From Diabrotica undecimpunctata (taxonomy: Eukaryota; Arthropoda; Insecta; Coleoptera; Chrysomelidae): 64,000 nt of DNA. The stretch lies in NCBI RefSeq assembly GCF_040954645.1, contig NC_092806.1, positions 161,382,328-161,446,327 on the forward strand, in the 5' to 3' direction. The notes beneath the pieces were generated by a model. The model was given only the letters and a program-made list of their open reading frames with translations. It had not been told where the DNA came from and made no database searches. Made by a program: the position numbers and the translations under genes. Shown one piece after another: positions 33,201-44,800 of this stretch (position 1 is its first letter; the number at the start of each line of letters is the position of its first letter).

Positions 33201-33645
33201 TCAATACGGTCCAATTGCGAATGTTTTTATGTTTATTGTTAAATTCAACTGTTCTCCAGTATCACAAATTGTGTTTACTAACGTCTGCAGGTCTTTCTCA
33301 CTTTCAGCGATAATGACTGTATCGTCGGCATAAGGAATGTTATTTATATTTTCACTATTTATCTTGATCATTTTTGTAGTTTTTAAGTGCTTGTACAAAT
33401 AACTCTTCGAATTATATATTAAATAGTAATGGTGAAAGTATTAAGCCTTGTCTCACTACACTACTTATCTGTCAGGAATCTGTGCTATTTCCATCTAATG
33501 TTACGACAGGCTGTTGGTTTCAATAGAGATTTCTCACTATGTTAATAATTTTTGTTGAGCCTTTTTCACTTTAGACATTCCATCAGAATGTTATGTTTAG
33601 CTTTGTCGAAAACTTTATCATAGTCTATAAATGCGAACCTGACAT
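33201..33645 (-). pseudogene. RTE-like RT fragment
   Basis: The minus-strand reading begins near FIDYDKVFDKAKHNILME (about 33600-33640, first catalytic Asp region), is broken by stops, then gives NNIPYADDTVIIAES (33325) and LTINIKT before ending. The SP-rich and C-terminal parts are missing. It is an old, decayed copy. Confidence 0.65.
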
Positions 33646-34040
33646 TACTATAAGTATTTCTTGCTAAAGGTAGTTCTGTATTTTGGTACCTTCAATTTTT
33701 TACAAGGTCAAAGTAAGCAATGTTCAAACGATTTTTTGTTTCAATATCCATATTTTTCGATCAAGCTCTTCTCTTTTCTTTTTCCAACGAACTTTCCAAT
33801 GATCGTTTGTTTTCAGAGTTATGCCAAAGTATTTAGTTTTATCTGCTTACAGTACTTGTTGGCATATTGAAATAGAAAACTGACGTGAATTCCGTGCAGG
33901 CATATCTTGCGTTTAGAATATATTCGCACTACAACAATTCAAGTAAAACGAACAGCCAGAGATTTTACCATAATAGTGAATATATAAAAAAACACAAAAA
34001 GTGCTATTAAAATAAAGGGCGATATTTCAAACTCTTTCAC

Positions 34041-34140
34041 TCTTATGAAAGGCTTAAGACGAAGATGTTCTTTATCTCCAATGCTATTTAAAATATATTT
34101 TAGAAGACATTGTTTACTGTCTTTAGGAGACAGAAAATGC
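34041..34140 (+). pseudogene. Tiny RT relic
   Basis: One frame reads GLRRRCSLSPMLFKIYF, a degraded form of the RxGCxLSPxLFNIY block of RTE reverse transcriptases. No further homology was recognised on either side before the insertion at 34211. Confidence 0.4.
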
Positions 34141-34210
34141 AGAGTGCATCGTAGACGATCAAGTAATTGTATTAAATTGTATTAAGTTAAATTGCATCAT
34201 AGTAGATATG

Positions 34211-35244
34211 CAGTAAATTGGAATTGACAACAAAGATCTTAGAATTATCAGAAACATTTACTACAATCAAACGGCCAAAATCAAAATAGAAGACCAGTTA
34301 ACTGATAAAATTGCAATAGAACGTGGTACGACAGGGCTGTATTTTGTCTCCATTGTTGTTCAATATTTATTCTGAATGGGTATTTAAGGAAGCTTTAGAC
34401 GGTTGTGCGAAAGGAATACTAATAAACGGTGAATGGTTGAATAACATTAGATATGCAGATGACACTATAGTTTTTGCCGAAAATCTGAATGACTTACAGA
34501 TATTAACAAATCGCATAACAGAAGTCAGCAACAGATACGGACTAGCTCTTAACATAAAGAAAACCAAATTTATGACAATTAGTAAAAAACCAATACTAAA
34601 CGCTCAACTTACAATCAACCAAGAGAATATCGAAAGAGTCGAGCAATATACATATCTAGGCACCAATTTAAATAGCCAATGGGACCACTCAACAGAAATT
34701 AAACAGCGAATAATAAAAGCAAAAGCAGCATTCGTTAGAATGAGAACTATTTTCAACAGTCGAGACATATCATTAAAAACAAAATGCCGTCTATTGAACT
34801 GCTACATATTCACAGTTCTGCTCTACGGAATGGAAGCATGGACACTGACTGTTGCATCTATGAATCGGCTCGAAGCTTTCGAAATGTGGTGTTATAGGCG
34901 CATCTTACGTATATCCTGGGTTGACAGAGTTACTAATGTGGAGGTCCTGCGTAGAATGGGGAAAGAATGTGAAATTCTCATGACCGTCAAAACTAAAAAG
35001 TTGGAATATCTAGGTCATGTAATGAGAAACCAAGAAGGTTACGGCCTTCTCCAGCTGATTCTCCAAGGGAAAGTAAATGGTAAGAGAGGACCGGGAAGAA
35101 GACGCATTTCCTGGCTTCAAAATTTGCGAAAGTGGTATAACACGACTACCACTGAACTGTTCCGCGCTGCAATAAGCAAAGTGAAGATAGCCGTGATGAT
35201 CGCCAACGTCCGGAACGGATAGGCACTTTAAGAAGAAGAAGAAG
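34211..35244 (+). mobile_element. 5'-truncated RTE copy with exact 12-bp TSD
   Basis: ATAGTAGATATG at 34199-34210 and 35245-35256 brackets the insert, which ends in AAGAAGAAGAAG. The first codons read GIDNKDLRIIRNIYYNQTA, so truncation fell inside the RT domain. Confidence 0.9.
34323..35222 (+). CDS. RTE reverse transcriptase, C-terminal half
   Basis: A 299-codon open frame with the RQGCILSPLLFNIYSE block at its start, NNIRYADDTIVFAEN (catalytic YADD, near residue 42), KKTKFMTISKK, VEQYTYLGTNL, CYIFTVLLYGMEAWTL, MWCYRRILRIS...RVTNVEVLRRMG, LEYLGHVMRN, ILQGKVNGKRGPGRRRISW and a stop. One base is missing around 34325 between the upstream LRIIRNIYYN frame and this one. The truncation and this frameshift make it non-functional, but the rest is well preserved. 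The ATG is not a biological start. Confidence 0.85.
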   Translation: MVRQGCILSPLLFNIYSEWVFKEALDGCAKGILINGEWLNNIRYADDTIVFAENLNDLQILTNRITEVSNRYGLALNIKKTKFMTISKKPILNAQLTINQENIERVEQYTYLGTNLNSQWDHSTEIKQRIIKAKAAFVRMRTIFNSRDISLKTKCRLLNCYIFTVLLYGMEAWTLTVASMNRLEAFEMWCYRRILRISWVDRVTNVEVLRRMGKECEILMTVKTKKLEYLGHVMRNQEGYGLLQLILQGKVNGKRGPGRRRISWLQNLRKWYNTTTTELFRAAISKVKIAVMIANVRNG

Positions 35245-35256
35245 ATAGTAGATATG

Positions 35257-36060
35257 GGTTATATAATTCGAAAATTTACTAAAGAGTAGGAAAATCTGGC
35301 ACTTACCATTAACGTTAAGATGGAATAACTCGTAATAAAGGACGAATAAAGATATTGCAAAGTTTATTTTAATTACTTTTAACACTAACACTAGAAACAC
35401 AATCAATTTACAACGTTTATTTAATTAACGCTAAAAATATATTTATTAGACTTACTCTTCAGTTGAATTTTTATTATTTGTATTGTGCGCCGATACTTAT
35501 AGAATTTAGTAGAAATCTCTGGACAGTTAAGTATTCTTTCAAATGTTCGAATCATTCCATAGGCTTCTATACTCAGGAGATCAGTGATGTAGCTTGAGCG
35601 TAACTATATCCTCAACTTTCTATTAAAGATATAAAAACGTGTTAATTTAAATATCTAAGAATAATGATAGAAAATGAAGGATTATCTGAAAGAGATGTCC
35701 AGCAAAAAATAACTTAACTGATTACATTTTTCTACTTATATTAGCCTAAAGACAAAAATGACAATCTCCAAGTCAGTTGTAGAAGCAACTTTAGCAAATG
35801 GTTTAATCCACACTTTAAAATTGGTTGGCAAATGACGACTAACTAACTTCTATTGTAAGGACATGTATAAACGATGATTGATGCTGAAAACAGACATTCG
35901 AGGGAATAAAAATAGAAGAGAAAAACGAGCATTGGAATGAACAAAAGGAATTAAAAAGTAATGTAAAGACCGAGCAAGATGGACATCAAAATCGTGGATG
36001 CATTGCAGTGGGCGGCAGAAGCTGTAGAAAGTTGGCATATACATACCTGTTGGTTGTTAA
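35257..36060. other. Unannotated AT-rich DNA
   Basis: No supported feature was recognised. Confidence 0.4.
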
Positions 36061-36359
36061 TATACACTCATCGGCAAGATAAACGGAGCAATTGAATTTT
36101 TAAAATAAAAACTTAAAATTTTAATTTTCGTTAAACTTTTATTATTAAGAAACAAACTGTTTTAAGTAATTTCTAATAACAAAATTTAACTTTTGAACAA
36201 AGAACTGTTTCAGTAAATAACAATTTAAAAATTAAGGAAAAAACGTAAGTAAATGTTATAACAAAATGACGCTCAATTAATGAAAACTTAAATCATGTGT
36301 CCGGACAAACTGATTTTAATAATAAATGTTTCTTCCAGGTGCTCGAATTATTGCCTAAA

Positions 36360-37986
36360 TTCTCCTTGGCATGCCTAAAATCAAATCAGAAATGTACTGT
36401 TGAGGAATAAGTTTCCATTCCTCTAAAAGAGTTTTTTGTAACTGATTTAAAGGTTAAAGAGGCAGAAATACGACTTCATATCGTTCGCCCAAGCATGTTC
36501 CAAACATGTTCGATTGAGTTTGCGTCTGGACTCAATACTGGCCAATCCATTACAGAAATGTTTCTTCTTCTTCTTAATACGCCATACACCAAAGTGCGTA
36601 GGCGACTATCTCATTACTAAAATTCTGTTCTTGGCGGCGTGACACAGCTCGCCTGGATTGTGTATTTCTGTCCATTCTTTAATATTCCTTAACCAGGATA
36701 ATTGTTTGCGGCGGCTCCTCTCCTACCTTCGATCTTCCCTTGTAGGATTAACTGTGGTATTTCATATTTTGCTCCTCTTAGTATGTGCCCAAGGTAACTA
36801 ATCTTGCGTTTTTTAATTAATTTAAAGAGTTCTCTTTCCACGCCGGCTCTCTTAAGGACGTCATCGTTTCGAACTCTATCCACCCAAGGTATGCGCATCA
36901 TTCTTCTTAATGACCACATTTCAAATGCTTCAAGTTTGTTGATAGATGTTTTTTTCAAAGTCCACGTTTCCATGCCATAAAGCAAGATGGACCATATGTA
37001 GCACTTGACCATTCTGTAGCGTATTTCGAAATTTAGGTTTTGATTACATAGGAGCGGTCTGAATTTCACAAAAGCTTGTCTTGCCATTAGTATTCGGGTT
37101 TTTATCTCTTGTTGTGGATCCGATTGGTTATTGATTGTGGTGCTAAGGTATTTAAAAGTTTTCACGCGTTTTATGCGATCGTCACCTATGCATATTATCG
37201 GGTTTTCTGGAGGGTTTCTGCTAATGTTTACATACAGAAATGTTTACTCCATTTAAAAACTGTTGAGTGATTCTCGCACTGTGAGGTTTGGCATTATCGT
37301 GCATCAGAACAAGGTCATTTCCAACAAAACCAACATAAGGCAAAACAAAATGTACGATGTATGACATAAGGCGAAACGATGTACAATTCTGTACGTGCCT
37401 CTAGAGAAATTCCATCCCACACCATAATTGAGCCCCCTTGATAGCCTACCCTATGACTTAAAGTACATTCTGCAAAACGGTCATATGCTTTTGGCCATAC
37501 TCTCTCACGGCCATCTGGAAACCGCAAGGTAAACCTGGACTTATCAGTAAATAAAACGTGCCTTCAATTATTTACTATAAAATGAGCATGGAGCGATGGC
37601 GCCTGAGAAGTAGGCGCCTGTAGGCCTGTTGCAGGTCTGCGACTGCTTAAATTTGCTTCTCCAAGCCTTCGTCTAATTGTTACGTACTAAAGTTGATTTC
37701 GGATTTTTACAGCCGTTGCATGACGATTTCGTAGACTTTATAATAGGATGTAACGATCATCGCGGGAACTAGTTCTTCGTTGGGGACCGGTTTCCGGTCG
37801 TCTAGTGTAAGCTCCAGTTGCCAAGAAACGTGTTAAAATACGGTGCACACTACTATTGGATATTTGAGACTTTTGAGCAAAATATCGCTCACTTTCTCTG
37901 TCTTGAACCAACGCAACAATAGCAACTGCTGTTTCGGGATTTACAACCATAATTCTTGAGATTAAATCAACGCAATTCAACTTCAA
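36360..37986 (-). pseudogene. Tc1-like (DD34E) transposase, split and broken
   Basis: The N-terminus starts at Met 37986 or, better, Met 37950 (MVVNPETAVAIVALVQDRES), with helix-turn-helix residues NSSVHRILTRF. After breaks come FTLRFPDGRERVWPKAYDRF (37527), GGSIMVWDGIS and MHDNAKPHSARITQQFLNG (37310-37250). The RTE insert intervenes, then VMDWPVLSPDANSIEHVWN at 36550-36490. From the DNAKPH Asp to the SIEH Glu, 34 residues intervene. The first catalytic site reads FTDKS rather than TDES. Frameshifts lie between 37740 and 37530. Confidence 0.8.
36564..37232 (-). pseudogene. 5'-truncated RTE copy inside Tc1-like transposon
   Basis: TACAGAAATGTTT at 36551-36563 and 37233-37245 is an exact 13-bp TSD. 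The minus frame reads RVKTFKYLSTTIN, RMVKCYIWSILLYGMETWTL, PWVDRVRNDDVL, ISYLGHILRG and LILQGKIEGRRG, then shifts frame near 36710 and ends in the AAGAAGAAGA tail. It disrupts the Tc1-like transposase between the D2 region and the catalytic Glu. Confidence 0.9.
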
Positions 37987-38289
37987 ATTTTGTTTGACAC
38001 ATGATTTGACTTGATTTTACTCACATCAACAAGAACAAAAGAATAACAATAAAATACTAACAGCTACCTTTGCACTTTTAAAAGTGATAAGAATAGAGTA
38101 TTTTTCATTTCTGATTGTTTATGCATTTTTTTTGGGGATAAACACTTAAGTTTTATTGGAAATTACTGAAAATAGTTTGTTTCGTTTGTGTTTACGTTAT
38201 TATAATAAAAAAAGTTTAAAGAATTAGAATTTTAAGTTTTTGTTTAAAAAATGCAAGTGCTCCATTTTTCGTGCAAGTGAGCGTATAAA

Positions 38290-39406
38290 AAAATATTAAA
38301 TCTTTTTATTTGTAAAGTCTCTGTAAACGAATAAAGGCTTTTTAAGCTTTATTAGCGAATTGTTGGTTCAATATCTTGCTTAAACCACAATTACTCAAAA
38401 TTCAGCTACCAAAAAAACAATCAAATAATAATATTAATTAATAAACAAATATATCATAAAAATAGACATATAAAGTCAATAAAAACAAATAAAGATAACA
38501 AAACAAGAGACGAGAAGTCAATAAGATGTCTAATATAATCTCCAAGGCTGACAAGATCATTGCTGGGATATCAATAATATTACTTTTAAAAATATTAAAA
38601 CATCAATTAATATTTTTCAAAAGTCAATTAACATTTTTGTGTACAAATCTCCCCCATATAATCTACGTCATTGTGTTTACTACCCTTCATCAATCTAACT
38701 TGCCCTTTATTACACCATACAATTTTCATCCGGCCAGAATAATGCTGCAATCTTAATATTAGGGGTGATATAATAAATTTCCCATGTCATACGTTTGTAA
38801 TTCCTGTACTGTCAGTATTGCATATTTTAAAAGGTTATCTTTGGATGGCATTTTACACAGAGTGTTGCTTTAACAGAGGGCTCTTATGCGTTGCTGATAA
38901 TTTTAGTGAAAGTTAATATTTGTGACCTATCCTTATTATACCTCTCATCCTGTTAAAAAAAATCTCTGAAACTATTGTCTTCTGTTATTTTAAATGAGTT
39001 ACTTTATTTAATGTAAATAAACAAAAATATTACTATATTTAATGGTAATAAGAATCAAGAGAGACATTAAGGGAAAAGAAATATATATTAACGATACAGG
39101 GAAAGATCAGAATGAACAAAAAAGAAGCTAAATCAGAAGGAAAAAATGTAACGGTATGATTTTAAAAACTAAAAACAAATAATGGGGCATGAATATGGAA
39201 TAGAGATCGGGAATAATTTGAAAAAATAGAACACGAAAGCAGAAACCAAAAAAAAATAACAGAGAAACGAAATTAACAGAGGTAATGGACAAGACGAAGA
39301 TTCTTTATACAGATTCTCTGCTTCTATTCTAGCATTTTGTCTATCGGTGTCATCAAATATGATTACAAAGTGTATATACACTGACCAACTATCAAAAATT
39401 GTACAA
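38290..39406. other. Unannotated AT-rich DNA
   Basis: No supported feature was recognised. The short frames at 38526-38756 and 39169-39381 have no motifs. Confidence 0.4.
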
Positions 39407-39449
39407 ACATAACAAAGTCTCGAGCTTTAAATCTTTGTATGCCACTATT
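39407..39449. repeat. 43-bp direct repeat, left copy
   Basis: It matches 46311-46353 with two mismatches (both contain CTTTAAATCTTTGTATGCCA). The pair precisely brackets the CR1/Jockey-like copy and looks like an unusually long target-site duplication. Confidence 0.8.
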
Positions 39450-40037
39450 CTTGGTCTACTGGAAAACTAGCTTTATTACCCCAATACTAAAATCTGGAGA
39501 TAATTCTCAAATAAACAATTATCGGCCTATTCGCATTCTAGGTTGTATTCCCAAAGTTTTTGAGAGCCTTGTCTGTGACTATTTGTCAGCAACTTTAAAA
39601 GGCTGTTTGATCTACCAGCAATTTGGATTTCTCTCTAGCCGACCCACTGAACTTAATTTATTGACATTTACTGATTTCCTTACAGAATCTCTTGAAGATG
39701 GCTTCCACGTTCATTGTATACACAGCCTTTACAAAGGCTTTTGACCGGATAAATCACAAGATTTTAATCAATAACTTGGGGAGTCTGGGTATCCAGGGTG
39801 AACTTTTAGAAAGGTTGTTATCCTACCTAACTGAACAAATAGTACGTGTTCAGGGCTTTCAATCGTTTGAGATTAAGGTACTTTCAGGAGTACCACAAGG
39901 ATCACACTTGGGACCTCTTCTAGGCAATAACTATGTTAATGACATTGCCTTCTGTTTCCTCTTTGCTTCTTTCCTAATGTTTGCTGACGATTTATATTTG
40001 TAAATTAAGAATGATGGTGACTATCAAAAACTTAATG
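39450..40037 (+). pseudogene. CR1/Jockey-like RT, 5' segment of split copy
   Basis: 5'-truncated at 39450. It reads WKTSFITPILKSGDNSQINN, YRPIRILGCIPKVFE and YQQFGFLSSRP, then after a frameshift near 39720 AFTKAFDRINHKILINNL (first catalytic Asp), SGVPQGSHLGPLL and MFADDLYL (catalytic pair). Shortly after, at ...KNDGDYQKLN, the frame is cut by the I-clade insertion at 40038. There is no RNase H, and the KxFDxxxH and GVPQGS style fits CR1/Jockey rather than RTE. Confidence 0.8.
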
Positions 40038-40271
40038 GGGTTTTATTAAATAGTTTTTTAAAATTAAAGTGTTTATCTACTAGATACTACTACGTAAGTC
40101 ATCTATACGTAATTATTATTTTATTATTGTGAAAAGAAAACGTCAAATAATAAATATACACTACCGTACAAACATTTTGTGAGGTTAGCTGCTATAAGTA
40201 GCTTATGGTAGCATGCGACTGGTTTTTCATTTACCAGAGTCGGAGTAAGGCCTTCGCCACCGCAGCTTAAA

Positions 40272-41876
40272 ATGACTTCACACAATGTAAACACACCTTC
40301 CGATCTAACCAGTCCAGTAAATCAACGTTCGAATATCACAAACAGTTATGCTTCAGCCGCTTCACATTCTTTTCCGAGTAAGAACCAAGCAATTGTTTTT
40401 AGTTGTATCGATAATGCTAAACTGCAGGATTATCTCATTCCTTTGGGTACAATCATCAACCCAAAAAATATTATTTTTTCATCTAGATTATCTCATAATA
40501 GAATCTGCATGTATTTGGCAAACAAAACCGTAGTAGATAACTTCATGACACAACATGGCTCTATAGAAGTACTCGGCGAAGTTGTAACAGCACGAAGACT
40601 TGTCTCTCCAGCAGAAAGACTAGTCTTGTCTGGAGTCTGCCCGTCAATTCCTCATCAAGTATTAGTTGAAGAATTACAGAATATCGGTTTAAAGCTTATT
40701 TCCCCAATAACATTTCTGAAAATTAGCTCGACTCTTCCCGAATATAGTCACATATTGAGCTTTCGGAGGCAAGTTTATATAAGCCCTATAACATCACCAA
40801 TTCCAGATTCTATTCTAATAAATTTCGACCAAACACCTTACCGCATATTTTTGTCACAAGGTACACTCACCTGCTTTATTTGCAAAAATACAGGACACAT
40901 ATCATCCCAATGCAAAACCAGTTCAGTAACGGAATCAACTCATATTGAGTCAAACAATGAAGTACCAAATCAAACAGCTTTAACAAGTATACTACACAAG
41001 GTACCAAACACCCAGCAGTCATCAAATTATCCATTATCATATCCGAGCATATCACCTACACCTACAAATCTCCACGACAAAGAAACTACTAATACTCCGA
41101 CTCATAACAACACTTTTAATCGACCTCATTCAGCGGCAACACCGTTTTCACAAACTTCGGAAGCAATATTTTCCAATCTACCAGCTCCTCTTCCATTAGA
41201 TACAACTGCAGAAAATTCTAATAAAACTGATACATCATCACAATTTTTTGAAACTACCAATTCAACCAATCTTACAAATAAAACTACAAGCTCGACTTCT
41301 GTCACTACCAATGAGTTTGCTCCATTACTTCCAAATGTAATAAAGCCACATCATCTAAGTGAAAACTCTAATAGCAATTGCGAAAACGCAAGTTCTTCCA
41401 TAAAACGCAGTATTGGTGAGATCGACACGCCTCCTTCAGATTCAGCAATCTCATCAGAAAATCTGTTTGCAAAACCCAAACTCTCCAAACAAAAAAAACC
41501 GCGCTCATCTAAAGTTCAATCTACACGGGAAACTCTTGAAAATTTCATTGATAATCATACCCCACCATTCGTTTTAAATTTCCACCAATTGTCCTTACTG
41601 ATTGATAATGTTCAAGGCTCCCCCGACACTATTAGCGTCGTTAAAGAATTTACAACTGATATGGCTGGTTTACTCCATCTTTTACAAAGCAGCTATCAAT
41701 ATGCAAATAATAGATCTACAAAAAGTAAGTTTACAAAACTTCAAAAGAAACTACTCACCCACTTAGGGAAAGAGATTTCTGACTTAGATAGTGACTCTTC
41801 TGTAGACAATCGTTCAGTATCATCTAACTCCGAATCTATTAACAACATTCAACTCGATACTTCAATGGAACATTGA
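40272..41876 (+). CDS. I-clade ORF1, gag-like nucleic-acid-binding protein
   Basis: A 534-residue protein that would coat element RNA in the ribonucleoprotein particle. It has an N-terminal Asn/Ser-rich stretch, a folded region about 35-195 (likely RRM-like, judged from hydrophobic pattern and family), and one CCHC zinc knuckle CFICKNTGHISSQC at about 200-213. A Ser/Thr/Asn/Pro-rich linker spans about 215-400, then comes a basic patch LSKQKKPRSSK near 405-420 and a helical, Ser-rich acidic C-terminus. I-factor gag proteins usually have up to three knuckles; this one has a single clear CCHC. Translation stops at TGA 41874-41876, inside the upstream reach of the ORF2 frame. Confidence 0.85.
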   Translation: MTSHNVNTPSDLTSPVNQRSNITNSYASAASHSFPSKNQAIVFSCIDNAKLQDYLIPLGTIINPKNIIFSSRLSHNRICMYLANKTVVDNFMTQHGSIEVLGEVVTARRLVSPAERLVLSGVCPSIPHQVLVEELQNIGLKLISPITFLKISSTLPEYSHILSFRRQVYISPITSPIPDSILINFDQTPYRIFLSQGTLTCFICKNTGHISSQCKTSSVTESTHIESNNEVPNQTALTSILHKVPNTQQSSNYPLSYPSISPTPTNLHDKETTNTPTHNNTFNRPHSAATPFSQTSEAIFSNLPAPLPLDTTAENSNKTDTSSQFFETTNSTNLTNKTTSSTSVTTNEFAPLLPNVIKPHHLSENSNSNCENASSSIKRSIGEIDTPPSDSAISSENLFAKPKLSKQKKPRSSKVQSTRETLENFIDNHTPPFVLNFHQLSLLIDNVQGSPDTISVVKEFTTDMAGLLHLLQSSYQYANNRSTKSKFTKLQKKLLTHLGKEISDLDSDSSVDNRSVSSNSESINNIQLDTSMEH

Positions 41877-44800
41877 TGGATTCTTCCATCGTCTCCCTAT
41901 GCTACAGCTTCTTTTATCTGAATATTCTCCAGATATTATTTGTCTACAGGAGACAAACTTAAAGACCAATCAGTTGTACAATTCAAAAAATTTCACTTGT
42001 TTCCGCAAAGACCGTACAGATGCAAGTCGTGCAAGCGGTGGTGTAGCAATACTAGTAAACAAATCCATCGAGGCGATACAAATTCCAATAGTCAGTGATT
42101 TGGAGGCCGTTGCTATCAGAATCATATCTACCAGTTTAGTATCTATTTGTAATGTTTACCTTCCTTCTGACAAACAAGTCAGTTCTGATAGCTTTTGCAG
42201 GTTATTAGAGCAACTGCCACGTCCTCGTATAATTCTAGGCGACTTTAATGCTCACAACATAATATGGGGTTCAGATCACACGTCTGTCAGAGGTTCAAGT
42301 ATTGCCGATATCTTAGATCAACTTAATATAAATTTTCTTAATGATGGTAGCCCTACAAGATTCAATATTTCAACAGGATATTCCTCATGCATCGATTTAA
42401 CTCTCTGCGACCCAAATTTAGCTCATTGTCTCAGTTGGGACGCTCAAACCTATACATATGGTAGTGACCATTTTCCAATCCTAATTAGAAACCATAATTA
42501 TCCCTCATCAGGACCCATATTCATATCTAAGTGGAGAATAAAAAATTCAAATTGGCAAGAATTCTCCCAATATATCGATAATAACATTTCCAGTTTGGAT
42601 ATAACAGACGATGTTAACTCGAATGTAGAACAGTTTAATCAACTTATCTTAAGCGCCGCCCACAAATTTATTGGTAAATCTAAATCTGTTAAGGGCCGAT
42701 GTCCTGTACCATGGTGGAATGACCGTTGTGCTACAGCAATCCGTGAAAGTAAATCAGCCCTAAACCGATACAAAAAACATAAAACATCCGAAAATAAATT
42801 AAAATTCAAAATGCTAAAAGCAAGGGCACAGCTAACTGTCAAAACGGCTAAACAATTTTCATGGAACAAATACGTATCGGAAATTAATAGCAATACTCCC
42901 CTCTCTGATGTCTGGAACAAAGTTAGGAAAATTTCTGGTTTACATACTTCATATAATTTCACGGGGCTAAAAGAAAATAATAATTTCATAACATCGAGCA
43001 GCGATATTGCAAACATTTTTGGAAGAATCTATCAAGGCCACTCATCGAATCAACAGTATACGGCCAATTTTCTCAAAGCCAAAGAATTCGCCGAACAAAA
43101 TCCCATTTATCTGTTTGAAGCACAAAACAATTCATTAAACCATCCCATCACTTTTCAAGAGATAAACTCATCTATTCTTAACTTGAAGGACTCTAGTCCG
43201 GGGCCTGATGATATTCCTTCAGCATTTCTGAAACATCTCCCTGTTTCAGCCATAACGTATCTCTTAAACATATTCAACAGAATTTGGCTTCACCACCAAT
43301 GGCCAGCTATTTGGTCAAATGCAATAGTCATTCCTTTCCTAAAAACTAATAAACCTAAATATGACCCAGAATCATATCGACCCATATCTCTGACATCGAC
43401 AACCTGCAAATTACTAGAAAATATTGTTAACTCCAGACTCTCATGGGTTTTAGAAAATTCTAATTTCTTAATCTCCGAGCAAAATGGCTTTAGAAAAGAT
43501 CGGTCATCCACAGACAACATTTTAGATTTGGAAAGTGAAATACATGAAGCTCTTGCTACAAACCAAAAATGTGTTGCTATATTTTTTGACTTAGAACGTG
43601 CATTTAATAAAGCTTGGAAATACAACATTTTAAGACAACTTCATAAATGGAATATTCAAGGTCACTGCCTTGCTTTCATCCAAAACTTTTTAAATAACAG
43701 ATCTTTTCAAGTAAAAATAAATAATATCTTTTCAAATATTTATAGTTTGGAAAATGGTACACCCCAAGGATCCATACTCAGTCCAACACTATTTCTGGTA
43801 GCAATAAACGACATCATCAAAAACATTCAAGCACCCTTACAGGCTCGTTTATACGCTGATGACCTAGTGGTATCTATTAAAGGTAAAAATATTTCCTCAA
43901 TGTCATCAATCCTTCAAAACTTTTTAGATACTCTCGAAAATTGGTCCAACTTTACAGGTTTTCAATTTTCAGTAGAAAAATCAATAGGAGTCGTATTCTC
44001 TTCAAGTTCCTTGCCACAACCTCCTAACCTAAGAATGTATGAGAAACAGCTGGAGTTTAGAGATCACCACAAATTCTTGGGTTTAATCTTTGATTCAAAG
44101 TTAACATGGAAAAATCACATCTCAGAACTAATCCTTTCCTGCAATAAAAGATTAAATGTTTTAAGATCTCTCTGTAATAAAAACTGGGGCTCAGACCAAT
44201 CCACTCTACTCCTCCTGTATAAATCTTTAATACGTTCTAAGCTAGATTATGGAGCAATTGCCTATTCCACTGCTAATAAATCTCTACTGAAATCATTAGA
44301 TATTATTCATAACAAAAGTCTCAGATTAATCTTAGGGGCTTTCCCAACTACACCTGTATCCAGCATTTATGCTCTTTTAGGAGAACCATCGCTACATCAC
44401 CGCCGCATGTACCTCGCTCTATCACATGCAGCCTCAGTCGCGAGCAATACTTCAAAGCCAATACATCAAAATACTTTTACAAATAAATATTTAAACTTAT
44501 TTCAAGGTATTCGCTATACTAAAAAACCATATTACGAAAGAATTAAATCCATTCTTCAAAACCTAAACATCAATTTTCCGGAGGTTTTCTCCTCGGATAT
44601 TAAATACCCCGAGCCTTGGCTGATCGATATACCAACTTGCGATGCATCTCTAGAGTATTTAGATAAATCTAATACACATCATTCTCTAATTCGGTCCAAG
44701 TTTGAGGCCCTCATAAATAAGTACCCCGACTACCATAAAATCTACACAGATGCATCTAAATCCGAAGACGGAGTGGGGGCATCAATCGTTTCTTCAGAAA

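Larger units (their letters stand above)
36065..38283 (-). mobile_element. Tc1-like transposon with long imperfect TIRs, interrupted by RTE
   Basis: The left end CACTCATCGGCAAG (36065) and inverted right end CGCTCACTTGCACG (38283) continue as related sequence for about 65 bp (both include GGAGCA and AAAACTTAAAATT). TATA flanks each end, fitting a TA target duplication. Without the 669-bp RTE insert and its 13-bp duplicate, the element would be about 1.54 kb, a normal Tc1-like size. Confidence 0.8.

Noticed and set aside
42639..43628. Two antisense ORFs of 112-125 codons
   Set aside because: Shadows of I-clade ORF2; no independent motif.
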